A stretch of 38,142 bases of DNA from a bacterium (GTDB lineage Bacteria > Patescibacteriota > Minisyncoccia > Moranbacterales > UBA2206). The position numbers and the translations under genes were made by a program. Below the pieces are notes generated by a model. It saw only the letters and a list, made by a program, of their open reading frames with translations, was not told where the DNA came from and did no database searches. Positions 29,590 to 37,776 of the stretch are shown here, one piece after another (position 1 is the stretch's first letter; every line of letters starts with the position of its first letter). The DNA lies in NCBI GenBank assembly GCA_021788105.1, contig JAJYKZ010000010.1, forward strand, positions 1-38,142, read 5' to 3'.

Positions 29590-30255
29590 ATGGAACCACT
29601 AACATCCAAACAAAATACCATTCTGGAAATGATCAGGGAAATTATCGAACAGAAAAAGGAAAACCCGACCGCCTATCGGGTGCATAAATATTTGGAAGAG
29701 CAAGGCGTGAAAGTGGGAAGCCTCAAGGGGACGGTGCAAGTGATTGAGGCGCTAGAGAAAAAAGATTTGTTGAAACGCGACCGCGCCAAAAAAATTTTCT
29801 TGGTGGAAAATGACAACTATGCCAATCTGGGAAATATTTTTTCCATCCCGATGTACGGACTGGCTTCCTGCGGCGAAGCGCTGGCCTATGCCGAAGGCAA
29901 TGTGGACGGCTATCTCCAAATTTCCAAAAGTCTTTTCCGCAAAGAAAATCCGGCCCAACTTTTTGCCGTGAAGGCGCTGGGCGATTCGATGGACAAGGAA
30001 GAAATTAACGACGGCGATTACGCGGTTTTTGAAAAGAAGGATTCAGATTTTGATTACGAAGGTAAAATTGTCGTGGCAGTCATCAACGGGATGGCGACCA
30101 TTAAACGCTACAAAAAACTGCCGCATGGCATCATCGGACTTTTTCCAAACTCGACAAACAAAATCCATCAGCCGATCTATTTGGACGAGTCGGATTCGAT
30201 TCTGATTGCCGGAGTCTTCCGTAAAGTTCTGCCGGTGGCTTTTGTGAGTTTGTAA
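29590..30255 (+). CDS. lexA: LexA repressor (S24 family)
   Basis: Self-cleaving repressor of the DNA-damage response. The 221-residue protein has an N-terminal winged helix (about residues 1-75), starting PLTSKQNTILEMIREII; its recognition-helix region YRVHKYLEEQGVKVGSLKGTVQVIEAL is unlike classic LexA. The C-terminal S24 domain has the cleavage site LASCGEAL (Cys94-Gly95 in place of Ala-Gly), catalytic Ser133 in GDSMDK and Lys172 in ATIKRY. Length is ~20 residues above E. coli LexA. The promoter carries the palindrome shared with the PUR-type gene. Confidence 0.9.
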   Translation: MEPLTSKQNTILEMIREIIEQKKENPTAYRVHKYLEEQGVKVGSLKGTVQVIEALEKKDLLKRDRAKKIFLVENDNYANLGNIFSIPMYGLASCGEALAYAEGNVDGYLQISKSLFRKENPAQLFAVKALGDSMDKEEINDGDYAVFEKKDSDFDYEGKIVVAVINGMATIKRYKKLPHGIIGLFPNSTNKIHQPIYLDESDSILIAGVFRKVLPVAFVSL

Positions 30256-30297
30256 AATAATAACAAAAATATCAAATAATTTTTAAACAAAAACAAA

Positions 30298-31419
30298 ATG
30301 AAAAATCCCTGGACTGCAAAATTCATTTTTGCTTTTATCTTAATCTTGGCTTTATCAATATCTTATATGTCGGCCCAAGCGGCCTATCGCTTCAATCATT
30401 TTAAGGGACGTCCGCCAATTCATCGCTACGGATCGGTCGGCAATTCTCCGGCCGGCCTGACCCCTGACGAAATTAAGAAAATTTATAATCTTCCGACGAG
30501 CGGCGGGAATGGAACCATTGCCATTGTCGGAGCCTATGACGATATTTATATCGAAAAAGATTTAGCAGTCTTTGACGCGCAGTTCAATTTGCCTAGCTGC
30601 ACGACAAAAAATGGCTGCTTTGAAAAACATACGATGGGGAAAGGCCGGTATAATTCTGGTTGGGCGATGGAAACAGCTCTGGATGTGGAATGGGCGCATG
30701 TCATCGCGCCACAAGCTAAAATTCTTCTAGTCGAAGCTAAGACTCCCAGCGGAAAAAATTTATTGGACGCGATTGATTACGCGCGAAAAAGGCCGGGAGT
30801 GATAGCTGTTTCGATGAGTTGGGGCGGAGCCGAATTTTCCGATGAAATATCTTTAGACAATCATTTTAAGAATTCTGGAAATATTACTTTTTTCGCCTCA
30901 TCTGGAGATAACGGCGCTGGTGTCAGCTGGCCGGCGGTTTCTCCATACGTTGTCGCAGTGGGCGGAACTTATCTGAATCTTTCCAAAAACGGAAAATTGA
31001 TTTCTGAAACAGCTTGGACTGGCAGCGGGGGAGGAGTCAGCGCCTATGAATCGCAGCCAAACTATCAATCAAACTATTCCATTCCAAAAGCTAATGGCTA
31101 TCGCGCGATCCCCGATGTTTCTTATGATGCCGATCCGCGTTCCGGATTTTCCATCTATCACTCGACCGGAAAATCCAAAAAAGGCTGGTATGTTGTCGGA
31201 GGAACCAGCGCTGGCGCGCCGCAATGGGCGGCCATAAAATCACTCGGACTTTCCGCTGATAATGAAAAATTTTATTCCGACAAGGCCGCGGCTAACGATG
31301 GAAATTATTTTCGGGATGTCAAAAGCGGATCGAACGGCGATTGCGGATATTATTGCCGGGCGCGCAGGCATTATGATTACATTACCGGACTGGGCAGTCC
31401 GATGACGGTAAAATTTTAA
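30298..31419 (+). CDS. Secreted sedolisin-type serine-carboxyl protease (S53), no long propeptide
   Basis: An exported endopeptidase of 373 residues. A signal peptide (about 1-29, ending SAQA) is followed directly by GLTPDEIKKIYNLP, which in sedolisins begins the mature domain. The Glu-Asp-Ser triad is visible: Glu125 and Asp129 in METALDVEW, Asp204 in SSGDNGAG and Ser304 in GGTSAGAPQWAA. A C-terminal calcium-site region (FRDVKSGSNG and DYITGLGSP) is kept. The usual ~180-residue inhibitory propeptide is missing, so folding or inhibition must work another way. It sits 42 bases after lexA but likely has its own signals. Confidence 0.88.
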   Translation: MKNPWTAKFIFAFILILALSISYMSAQAAYRFNHFKGRPPIHRYGSVGNSPAGLTPDEIKKIYNLPTSGGNGTIAIVGAYDDIYIEKDLAVFDAQFNLPSCTTKNGCFEKHTMGKGRYNSGWAMETALDVEWAHVIAPQAKILLVEAKTPSGKNLLDAIDYARKRPGVIAVSMSWGGAEFSDEISLDNHFKNSGNITFFASSGDNGAGVSWPAVSPYVVAVGGTYLNLSKNGKLISETAWTGSGGGVSAYESQPNYQSNYSIPKANGYRAIPDVSYDADPRSGFSIYHSTGKSKKGWYVVGGTSAGAPQWAAIKSLGLSADNEKFYSDKAAANDGNYFRDVKSGSNGDCGYYCRARRHYDYITGLGSPMTVKF

Positions 31420-31487
31420 AATTGTGTTTTCTGTAAGGTTCTACCGATTGCTTTCGTGGGTTTACAAAGTCCAAAATTAATTTGTGT

Positions 31488-31493
31488 TATAAT
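31488..31493 (+). promoter_or_regulatory. -10 box before the methyltransferase
   Basis: TATAAT ends six bases before the ATG at 31500, so the transcript should be leaderless. No good -35 hexamer at 16-18 bp is seen. Confidence 0.5.
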
Positions 31494-31499
31494 AATAAT

Positions 31500-32366
31500 A
31501 TGGTAGTTAGAACCATAGAAAAATTGAATTTATTCACTGTGAAGACTAAGACCAGAGTAAAGGCCGATATCATTTTGGGTAATTGCTTAGATGTTTTAAA
31601 AAAAATACCAGACAATTCTGTGGATCTCATAGTTACATCGCCTCCGTATGCTGATCAGAGAAAAAGTACTTATGGCGGCATTAGTCCAGACAACTATGTG
31701 GAATGGTTTTTGCCAATAACAAAGGAGTTATTGCGTGTTTTAAACCCAGAGGGAACATTTATTTTGAATATTAAAGAAAAAGTTGTTAATGGTGAGCGCC
31801 ATACATATGTAATGGAGTTAATTATTGCAATGAGAAAACAGGGTTGGCTCTGGACAGAAGAATTTATTTGGCACAAAAAAAATTGCTTTCCAGGCAAATG
31901 GCCTAATCGTTTCCGTGATTCTTGGGAGCGACTTTTACAATTCAATAAAACAAAAAATTTCAATATGTATCAAGATGATGTTAGAGTGCCTATGGGCAAT
32001 TGGGCAAAAACTCGCCTAAAAAATCTTAGTGAGACTGATAAACAAAGAGATAATTCAAAAGTTGGTAGTGGCTTTGGAAAAAATGTATCAAATTGGGTAG
32101 GTCGCGAACTAGCATATCCGACGAATGTGCTTTCAATGGCAACGGAAAGCTCTAATAAAAAACATAGCGCAGTTTTCCCCAAAGAATTGCCAAGTTGGTT
32201 TATTAAGCTTTTCACAAGACCAGGAGATATTGTTCTAGATCCTTTTTTAGGTTCTGGCACGACTTCAATTGCTGCATTTCAGCTTGATAGAAATTCTATT
32301 GGTATTGAAATACAGGAAGAATATCATAATCTTGCTGTTGATAATGTTAACGAACAAACAAAATAA
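31500..32366 (+). CDS. Type II DNA methyltransferase (beta class, TSPPY)
   Basis: Site-specific methyltransferase of 288 residues, probably N4-cytosine or N6-adenine. The catalytic motif TSPPY is at residues 46-50. A target-recognition region follows (about 95-215), and the SAM-binding motif VLDPFLGSGTTSIAA is near the C terminus, which is the beta order. An in-frame TTG at 31482 lies within the -10 box and is not the start. The stop TAA is one base before the ATG of the paired nuclease. The gene is more AT-rich than its neighbours (many AAT, TTT and ATT codons), consistent with transfer as an island. Confidence 0.9.
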   Translation: MVVRTIEKLNLFTVKTKTRVKADIILGNCLDVLKKIPDNSVDLIVTSPPYADQRKSTYGGISPDNYVEWFLPITKELLRVLNPEGTFILNIKEKVVNGERHTYVMELIIAMRKQGWLWTEEFIWHKKNCFPGKWPNRFRDSWERLLQFNKTKNFNMYQDDVRVPMGNWAKTRLKNLSETDKQRDNSKVGSGFGKNVSNWVGRELAYPTNVLSMATESSNKKHSAVFPKELPSWFIKLFTRPGDIVLDPFLGSGTTSIAAFQLDRNSIGIEIQEEYHNLAVDNVNEQTK

Positions 32367-32367
32367 T

Positions 32368-33126
32368 ATGGGAAATTTAAACTATGAAAAACTAAATGAC
32401 TTTATTGCATCCGATGTAATTAAGCCGTTTTACGAAATAAGACTTAAAAGGCTTGAATCTGCGAAGCTGGCTGACATTTCAAAACGAAAAAATCCTTACT
32501 TATTTAAGGCGAAAAATATTGAAACTGCTGGTGATTTAGCAAAAAGTATTCTTGACGCATTTTTATCTTCACAAGAAGAAACAATTTTTGGTGATCTTAT
32601 GGAAAATCTTGCTATTCATGTTTGTCACGAGGTATTTAATGGTAAAAAAGCTGAGGAGGGGAAATATCGCAGCATTGATTTGATTTTTGAGCGTGATAAT
32701 AAAACATATATTGTTGGCATTAAATCTGGGCCAAATTGGGGAAATTCTGACCAGGTAAACACGATGAAAAGAAATTTTAAAATTGCTAAAAAATTTTTTC
32801 GTATAGAATTTAAAAGAAATAACATCATCTCTGTGAATGGATGCATTTATGGACGGGATAATAGTCCGCATAAGGTAAGCAAAGATTCTGATCTTAGCTA
32901 CTAGAAAATTTGCGGGCAATCTTTCTGGGAATTAATTTCTGGCGACAATGAATTATACAAGAAAATAATCCAGCCACTCGACAAGGAGGCAAAAAAAAGA
33001 GACGATGTATTTAAGGAATTGTATGTGAAGAAAATAAATGAAATGACAAAAGATGTTGTTGATATTTTCTATACGAAAGACAATTTGGATTGGAATAAAA
33101 TAATAGACTACGTTTCAAAAAGGTAA
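32368..33126 (+). pseudogene. Type II restriction endonuclease (PmeII-like), interrupted by in-frame TAG
   Basis: Partner of the preceding methyltransferase. The reading frame starts MGNLNYEKLNDFIASDVIKP and runs 178 residues, with SIDLIF and VGIKSGPNWGNSDQ as the likely nuclease core. TAG at 32902-32904 follows SYTKDSDLSY. The same frame then stays open for 73 further residues, KICGQSFWELISGDNELY to the end at TAA 33124-33126, which looks like the normal C terminus of the family. Only one base change separates this from a full 252-residue gene. It is therefore a recent nonsense pseudogene, an assembly error, or a readthrough case. TAG is a normal stop in many genes here. Confidence 0.75.
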
Positions 33127-33199
33127 AAAATCTGATGTGAAAGAAGTGTGTGGGCGGAAGTGTTTGTTGATGTTATAAATGTGTATTTTGAAAACAAGA

Positions 33200-33223
33200 G
33201 CTGACAAGTTGGTCGATGTCAGT
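33200..33223 (+). terminator. Hairpin after the restriction gene
   Basis: CTGACA (33201-33206) and TGTCAG (33217-33222) form a 6-bp stem. No T run follows; termination is uncertain. Confidence 0.3.
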
Positions 33224-33253
33224 GGAGTTTAGATAAGAAAATATAAAAGTAAG

Positions 33254-33376
33254 ATGCCAAGGACTAGCAAAAGAGTTGCACGCCTTGCTTCAAAATCTCT
33301 TAAAAAAGATTTGTCACGGAAAAAAGAAAAATCTGTGGCTGGAGCTGCATTGGTAGCAAGGAAAAAGAAAAAATAA
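33254..33376 (+). CDS. Small basic protein, 40 residues, unknown
   Basis: The frame encodes MPRTSKRVARLASKSLKKDLS followed by a Lys/Arg-rich end RKKKK. It is very basic (about 16 Lys/Arg of 40) and could bind nucleic acid. It lies in the AT-rich island behind the restriction gene. No clear ribosome site precedes it. I recognise no family. Confidence 0.4.
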   Translation: MPRTSKRVARLASKSLKKDLSRKKEKSVAGAALVARKKKK

Positions 33377-33508
33377 TTTCATATTTCCTTAGAACGAGCG
33401 GAATGACTTAATGTGTCGTTGAATATTGAATTATTGTGATAATGGATATTGCCCAGCGGGACATAAGAAAAATGATTCCAATTGTGATCGAAGAAATTAT
33501 TTTTAAAG

Positions 33509-33538
33509 ACAGAGCCGAATTAGGTAGGCTCTGTTTTT
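33509..33538 (+). terminator. Terminator upstream of nrdR
   Basis: ACAGAGCC and GGCTCTGT (33509-33516 with 33527-33534) form a perfect 8-bp stem followed by TTTTCTTCC. It would end transcripts from the restriction island. The 298-base gap between the small basic gene and nrdR otherwise holds no convincing gene. Confidence 0.8.
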
Positions 33539-33549
33539 CTTCCTCAGTC

Positions 33550-33558
33550 TGTGGATAA
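33550..33558 (-). promoter_or_regulatory. DnaA-box-like site
   Basis: TTATCCACA on the minus strand, the same 9-mer found in both LexA-like blocks. Here it is not followed by the operator or TTGACA. Confidence 0.4.
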
Positions 33559-33608
33559 CTCAACTTCATTTTAAAAAACCTTAGTAAAATCAAGGTTTTT
33601 TAAAACTC

Positions 33609-33636
33609 TTGGCGTATTTTTAAGTTGTGGTATAAT
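33609..33636 (+). promoter_or_regulatory. Promoter of the nrdR-nrdD genes
   Basis: TTGGCG (33609-33614) and TATAAT (33631-33636) are 16 bases apart; TATAAT is preceded by TGG. Transcription should start near 33643. Confidence 0.55.
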
Positions 33637-33647
33637 GAACTTACATT

Positions 33648-33663
33648 ACACAATATATAGTAT
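33648..33663 (+). promoter_or_regulatory. NrdR box
   Basis: ACACAATATATAGTAT fits the NrdR-box pattern acaCwAtATaTwGtgt with one or two mismatches. It lies at or just after the expected start of transcription and before nrdR. A second box at the usual ~3-turn spacing is not seen. Confidence 0.65.
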
Positions 33664-33674
33664 AAAATTAATTT

Positions 33675-34124
33675 ATGAATTGTCCTTTTTGCCATCATAG
33701 CGAAACTAAAGTAGTCGATTCACGTGATAACAACGAAGGAAAAATCACGCGCAGAAGACGCGAGTGCGAAAAATGCCACGCTCGTTTCAGCACCTATGAA
33801 GAGGTGGAACTTTTGAGGCTTTCAGTCTTGAAGAAAAACGGAGAGAGAGTTGATTACGATAAATCCAAAGTCGAAAACGGAATCAGGCGGGCCTTGGTAA
33901 AGCGTCCGATTTCGGAAGAGAGAATTTCCAAGCTGATCGGGGATATCGAGTACGCGATTCACAGTTTGGAAAAACCGGAAATAACGACGCGGGAGATAGG
34001 CAAGATCGTGCTCAAGAAACTGAAAGAATTGGACGAAGTGGCGTATGTGCGTTTTGCCAGCGTCTATAAATCATTCGGAAGCATTGAAAGTTTTAAAAAA
34101 GAACTGGATATGCTGGATAAATAA
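33675..34124 (+). CDS. nrdR: Transcriptional regulator NrdR
   Basis: Repressor of ribonucleotide reductase genes that senses ATP and dATP. The 149-residue protein has an N-terminal zinc ribbon (Cys3, Cys6, Cys31, Cys34: MNCPFCHHS and ECEKCHARFSTYEEVE) and an ATP-cone (about residues 50-135). The length is standard. nrdD follows after 42 bases. The NrdR box upstream suggests autoregulation and control of nrdD. Confidence 0.96.
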   Translation: MNCPFCHHSETKVVDSRDNNEGKITRRRRECEKCHARFSTYEEVELLRLSVLKKNGERVDYDKSKVENGIRRALVKRPISEERISKLIGDIEYAIHSLEKPEITTREIGKIVLKKLKELDEVAYVRFASVYKSFGSIESFKKELDMLDK

Positions 34125-34166
34125 ACAATAATAATTTTTTTTAAATATAAATAATTAATCAAACGT

Positions 34167-36434
34167 ATGCCGAGCAAAAACAAAAAGAAAAAAATAGGGG
34201 AAAAGAAAGGGGGAAAGGGGACGGTCAAAAAAACTGCTGCGAAAAAAGCGGTCAAAGCCAAGAAAGCTGAACCGGCAAGCAACGTTGCCAAAGTTGTCAA
34301 AAGAAGCGGAAAGGTCGTGGCTTTCGAACAAGGAAAGATCGCGAAAGCTGTGGCCAAAGCTTTTGCCGCAACAGGCGAAGGCAGCATGGAGGATGCGAGG
34401 AAAGTGAGCGAGAAAGTGGCCAAACTTTTGAATAAAAATTACAAAAAAGGATACGTTCCGGAAATTGAAGAGATTCAGGATTTAGTGGAGAGGGTTTTGA
34501 TGATTTTGGATTTTGAAGAGACGGCTAAATCGTACATTCTTTACCGCGAACAGCACAGGAAGATTCGCGAAACGGAAGAAACTTTGAACGAAGCGGTTGA
34601 TTTGGTGGACAAATATCTTCAGGAGATTGACTGGAAAGTCAAAGAGAATGCTAATATGGCCTATTCTTTGCAAGGATTGAACAATTATATTTCTTCCATT
34701 GTCAGCTCGAAATATTGGATGAACCGCGTCTATGCCAAAGAAATTCGTGAAGCGCACGAAGAAGGAGATTTTCACATCCATGACGCGCAGCTTATTGCCG
34801 CTTACTGCTGCGGTTGGGATCTGCAGGATTTGATTCGGCGCGGTTTTACCGGAGTGCAAGGAAAAGTGGCCTGCAAACCGGCCAAACATTTGGGATCAAT
34901 TTTGGGCCAGATGGTAAATTTCATCTATACTCTGCAAGGCGAAGCGGCCGGAGCAATGGCCTTTTCCAATTTCGATACGCTGCTTGCTCCGTTTGTCCAT
35001 TATGATAAATTGACCTATGACCAAGTGAAGCAGGAAATACAATCTTTTGTTTTCAATATGAATGTTTCGACGCGCGTAGGATTTCAGACGCCATTTTCCA
35101 ATATCACTTTGGATATTGTGGCTCCCAAAACTCTGTCCAAAGAGTCGGTGATTCTCGGCGGCGTTCCGCAAAAAGAAACTTACGGCGAATTCCAAGACGA
35201 GATGAATATGATCAACCGGGCCTTTGCGGAAGTGATGACGGAAGGAGATGCGAGCGGAAGAATTTTTACTTTTCCTATTCCGACTTACAACATCGACAAA
35301 AATTTTAATTGGGCGGACGACAAGTTTAATCCGATCTGGGAGATGACGGCCAAATACGGAATTCCCTATTTTGCTAATTTCATCAATTCTGACATGGATC
35401 CGGAAGACGCGCGAAGCATGTGCTGCCGTTTGCGATTGGATAACCGCGAACTGCACAAGCGCGGAGGCGGACTCTTTGGAGCCAATCCTCTGACCGGATC
35501 GATCGGAGTGGTGACGATCAACATGCCGCGCTTGGGGCATATTTCTAAAAACAAAATCGAATTCTACAAAAAACTTAACGCCTTGATGGACCTGGCCAAA
35601 GAAAGTTTGGAAACGAAAAGGAAGCTGATTGAAAATTTAACCGAAAAAGGTTTGTATCCGTACACGAAATTTTATCTGGACTCAATCAAGATGCGTCGCG
35701 GACGTTATTGGGGCAATCACTTTTCAACGATCGGACTGATTGGACTGAATGAAGCAGTGACTGAACTTATCGGAAAAGATATTACGACAAAAGAAGGACA
35801 GAAATTGGCTGAAGAAATTCTGACTCATATGCGGGAGAGGATCATCGGCTACCAAAAAGAAACTGGAAATTTGTACAACCTGGAAGCGACGCCGGGCGAG
35901 GGAACTTCCTATCGGCTGGCCAGGCTTGACCGAACCAGATTTCCGGAAATTATTTTTGGCAATATGAAAGCGATAAAAGAAAGCGGGGCGGAGCCGTACT
36001 ATACCAATTCGTCGCAGTTGCCGGTTTATTTCACCGAAGATATTTTTGAAGCGCTGGATTTGCAGGATAATTTACAAACCAAATATACCGGCGGAACGGT
36101 ATTGCATGGATTTTTGGGAGAGCGGTTGTGGGACATCGAAACGACCAAGAATCTGGTGAGGAAGATCGCGGAAAACTATCGCTTGCCGTATTTTACTCTC
36201 ACTCCGACTTTCAGCATCTGCCCGGTGCATGGCTATCTGGCCGGCGAACATCAGACTTGCCCAAAATGCGTCGTGGAACAGAAAACCGAGGTTTACTCGC
36301 GCGTGGTCGGCTACATTCGTCCGGTGACGCAGTGGAACAAAGGCAAGCAATCGGAATTTGCTGACAGGAGAGAATTCAAGGTTTCGGGCCAAAAATCAAA
36401 AACCAAGAAAAAACTGGAAAGCAGAAAGAAATAA
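34167..36434 (+). CDS. nrdD: Anaerobic ribonucleoside-triphosphate reductase NrdD
   Basis: Class III ribonucleotide reductase using a glycyl radical. The 755-residue protein starts with a Lys-rich tail (about 1-40), then an ATP-cone (about 45-130, AKVVKRSGKVVAFEQGKIAKAV), and the catalytic barrel. A CPVHGYLAGEHQTCPKC zinc site is at about residues 688-704. The glycyl radical site is VVGYIRPV, Gly715, in DNA at 36309. The final ~40 residues are Lys-rich. The radical-SAM activase is encoded 84 bases downstream. The presence of only this class suggests anaerobic life, though other classes could lie elsewhere. Confidence 0.95.
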   Translation: MPSKNKKKKIGEKKGGKGTVKKTAAKKAVKAKKAEPASNVAKVVKRSGKVVAFEQGKIAKAVAKAFAATGEGSMEDARKVSEKVAKLLNKNYKKGYVPEIEEIQDLVERVLMILDFEETAKSYILYREQHRKIRETEETLNEAVDLVDKYLQEIDWKVKENANMAYSLQGLNNYISSIVSSKYWMNRVYAKEIREAHEEGDFHIHDAQLIAAYCCGWDLQDLIRRGFTGVQGKVACKPAKHLGSILGQMVNFIYTLQGEAAGAMAFSNFDTLLAPFVHYDKLTYDQVKQEIQSFVFNMNVSTRVGFQTPFSNITLDIVAPKTLSKESVILGGVPQKETYGEFQDEMNMINRAFAEVMTEGDASGRIFTFPIPTYNIDKNFNWADDKFNPIWEMTAKYGIPYFANFINSDMDPEDARSMCCRLRLDNRELHKRGGGLFGANPLTGSIGVVTINMPRLGHISKNKIEFYKKLNALMDLAKESLETKRKLIENLTEKGLYPYTKFYLDSIKMRRGRYWGNHFSTIGLIGLNEAVTELIGKDITTKEGQKLAEEILTHMRERIIGYQKETGNLYNLEATPGEGTSYRLARLDRTRFPEIIFGNMKAIKESGAEPYYTNSSQLPVYFTEDIFEALDLQDNLQTKYTGGTVLHGFLGERLWDIETTKNLVRKIAENYRLPYFTLTPTFSICPVHGYLAGEHQTCPKCVVEQKTEVYSRVVGYIRPVTQWNKGKQSEFADRREFKVSGQKSKTKKKLESRKK

Positions 36435-36452
36435 TAAAAAGAAAAGATGGCG

Positions 36453-36483
36453 GGGCGACTTGGTTTTTGCAATCAGGTCGCCC
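36453..36483 (+). other. Hairpin between nrdD and the activase gene
   Basis: GGGCGAC and GTCGCCC form a perfect 7-bp stem over a 17-base loop. The following bases are TGATTTAAAA, so termination may be partial. It may set the ratio of NrdD to activase. Confidence 0.45.
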
Positions 36484-36518
36484 TGATTTAAAAAATTTTA
36501 AATTCTAAATTTAAAATT

Positions 36519-37217
36519 ATGATTCTTGGAGGCATACAAAAGCTCACGCTTATTGATTATCCCGGAAAAATCGCAACAACCGTTTTTACAATCGGTTGCA
36601 GCTTCCGCTGTCCGTTCTGCCACAATCCGGAGTTGGTGAATCTGCGCCTGGCGCACGACGAGCGTTCGGAAAAAGAATTTTTCGATTTTCTGAAAAAACG
36701 CAAAGGAAAATTGGAAGGCGTCTGCATCACCGGAGGCGAACCGACGATTCAGCCGGACATCGTTGATTTTATAAAAAAAATAAAAAAACAAGGGCTTTTG
36801 GTAAAACTGGACAGCAACGGAACGCGGCCGGACGTTTTGAAAAAATTGATCGACGCTAAACTGGTGGATTTTATTGCGATGGATATCAAAAATCAGTTGG
36901 AAAATTATGATAAGACAACCGGAACCAAAGTTGATAAAGAAAGAATAAAACTAAGCATTAATCTAATAATGAATAGTAAAATTCCATACGAATTTAGGAC
37001 GACGGTCGTTCCGGGAATTCACACGGAAAAAGATTTCGACGAAATCGCCGAGTGGATCAGCGGCGCGGAAGCATATTATCTGCAAGAATATCGCGAAGGA
37101 AAAATTTTGGATGATAAATTAAAAAAGAAAACCAAGGGCCAATCTTTGGATTTGGAAAAAATCAAAAACAAAATCGGAAAGAATTTTAAAAAAATCGGAA
37201 TAAGAATGAATAATTAA
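36519..37217 (+). CDS. nrdG: Anaerobic ribonucleotide reductase activating radical-SAM protein
   Basis: Radical-SAM enzyme that makes the glycyl radical in NrdD. The 232-residue protein begins MILGGIQKLTLIDYPGKIATTVF and carries Cys27-x3-Cys31-x2-Cys34 (CSFRCPFC) for the 4Fe-4S cluster. TGGEPTIQPDIVDF is the SAM-binding GGE motif. It resembles the longer activase type found in archaea and this phylum, not the short E. coli NrdG. The symbol is by role. The DUF167 gene starts one base after its stop. Confidence 0.9.
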   Translation: MILGGIQKLTLIDYPGKIATTVFTIGCSFRCPFCHNPELVNLRLAHDERSEKEFFDFLKKRKGKLEGVCITGGEPTIQPDIVDFIKKIKKQGLLVKLDSNGTRPDVLKKLIDAKLVDFIAMDIKNQLENYDKTTGTKVDKERIKLSINLIMNSKIPYEFRTTVVPGIHTEKDFDEIAEWISGAEAYYLQEYREGKILDDKLKKKTKGQSLDLEKIKNKIGKNFKKIGIRMNN

Positions 37218-37218
37218 A

Positions 37219-37440
37219 ATGAGAATTTATGTCAAAGTAATACCAAGATCATCGCGAAACGAGGTGATCGGGCTGGCGGAAGGCGAGTATAAAGTAAAAC
37301 TGACCGCGCCGCCGGTTGACGGCGAAGCCAATAAAATGCTAATACATCTATTAGCGAGGTTCTTTAAAGTTTCAAAAAGTTCCGTAGAAATTATCGGCGG
37401 AAAATCCGCCAAAATTAAAATAATTGAAATTAGCATTTAA
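37219..37440 (+). CDS. DUF167 (YggU family) protein
   Basis: A 73-residue protein with the complete family core: IYVKVIPRSSRNEV, YKVKLTAPPVDGEANKMLIHLLARFF and VEIIGGKSAKIKII. It starts one base after the activase stop. Function of the family is unknown; a nucleic-acid-binding role is often suggested. Confidence 0.94.
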   Translation: MRIYVKVIPRSSRNEVIGLAEGEYKVKLTAPPVDGEANKMLIHLLARFFKVSKSSVEIIGGKSAKIKIIEISI

Positions 37441-37463
37441 AGAAAGAAAGGAAGGAGGGGAAT

Positions 37464-37709
37464 ATGAACAGTGCCGGCGTCAGAAGCTTCAGTAGATTTT
37501 CACTTTACTTTTTACGTAAATTTTGGATAGGGAAAATGCCTCGGGAGTTGAAAGATATTTTCATCGATGAGGCGAAGAGAGAAAAAGAACTGGCAGAGAT
37601 GATAAATAAAAGGACAATGCCAGGTTCAAAGGGAACTGACTATAGGCCCGAAATTCATGATATAAATCAGGTGCCAGAAAATATCAACCAGGGCTATGCC
37701 AGGTATTAA
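37464..37709 (+). CDS. Unknown small protein, 81 residues
   Basis: An 81-residue frame with a good GGAGGGG ribosome site before the ATG. Residues ~1-25 are Arg/Phe-rich; residues ~24-48 form a charged helix (PRELKDIFIDEAKREKELAEMI) and the rest is polar. An internal ATG at the start of this helix is an alternative start. I recognise no family. A strong terminator follows. Confidence 0.6.
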   Translation: MNSAGVRSFSRFSLYFLRKFWIGKMPRELKDIFIDEAKREKELAEMINKRTMPGSKGTDYRPEIHDINQVPENINQGYARY

Positions 37710-37723
37710 AGGACTTACGTTTG

Positions 37724-37762
37724 ATCCAGCAGGCATGCATTACGTCTGCTGGATATTTTTTT
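37724..37762 (+). terminator. Terminator after the small unknown gene
   Basis: ATCCAGCAG and CTGCTGGAT (37724-37732 with 37746-37754) form a perfect 9-bp stem followed by a T run. Confidence 0.92.
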
Positions 37763-37764
37763 GT

Positions 37765-37770
37765 TATAAT
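37765..37770 (+). promoter_or_regulatory. -10 box of the comEC-like gene
   Basis: TATAAT ends six bases before the ATG at 37777, predicting a leaderless transcript. It follows the terminator directly. Confidence 0.5.
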
Positions 37771-37776
37771 TAACTC

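Noticed and set aside
32902..32904. UAG recoded as a sense codon in this organism
   Set aside because: The permease, FolD, PUR-type, HIT and rpsU genes all end normally at TAG, so general recoding is not tenable.
33442..33558. 38-codon frame starting MDIAQRDIRK before nrdR
   Set aside because: It runs through the terminator hairpin at 33509-33534, has no ribosome site and resembles nothing known.
33720..33731. Second parS candidate TTCACGTGATAA
   Set aside because: It lies inside the nrdR coding sequence, encoding conserved residues after the first zinc pair, and the flanks do not match parS.
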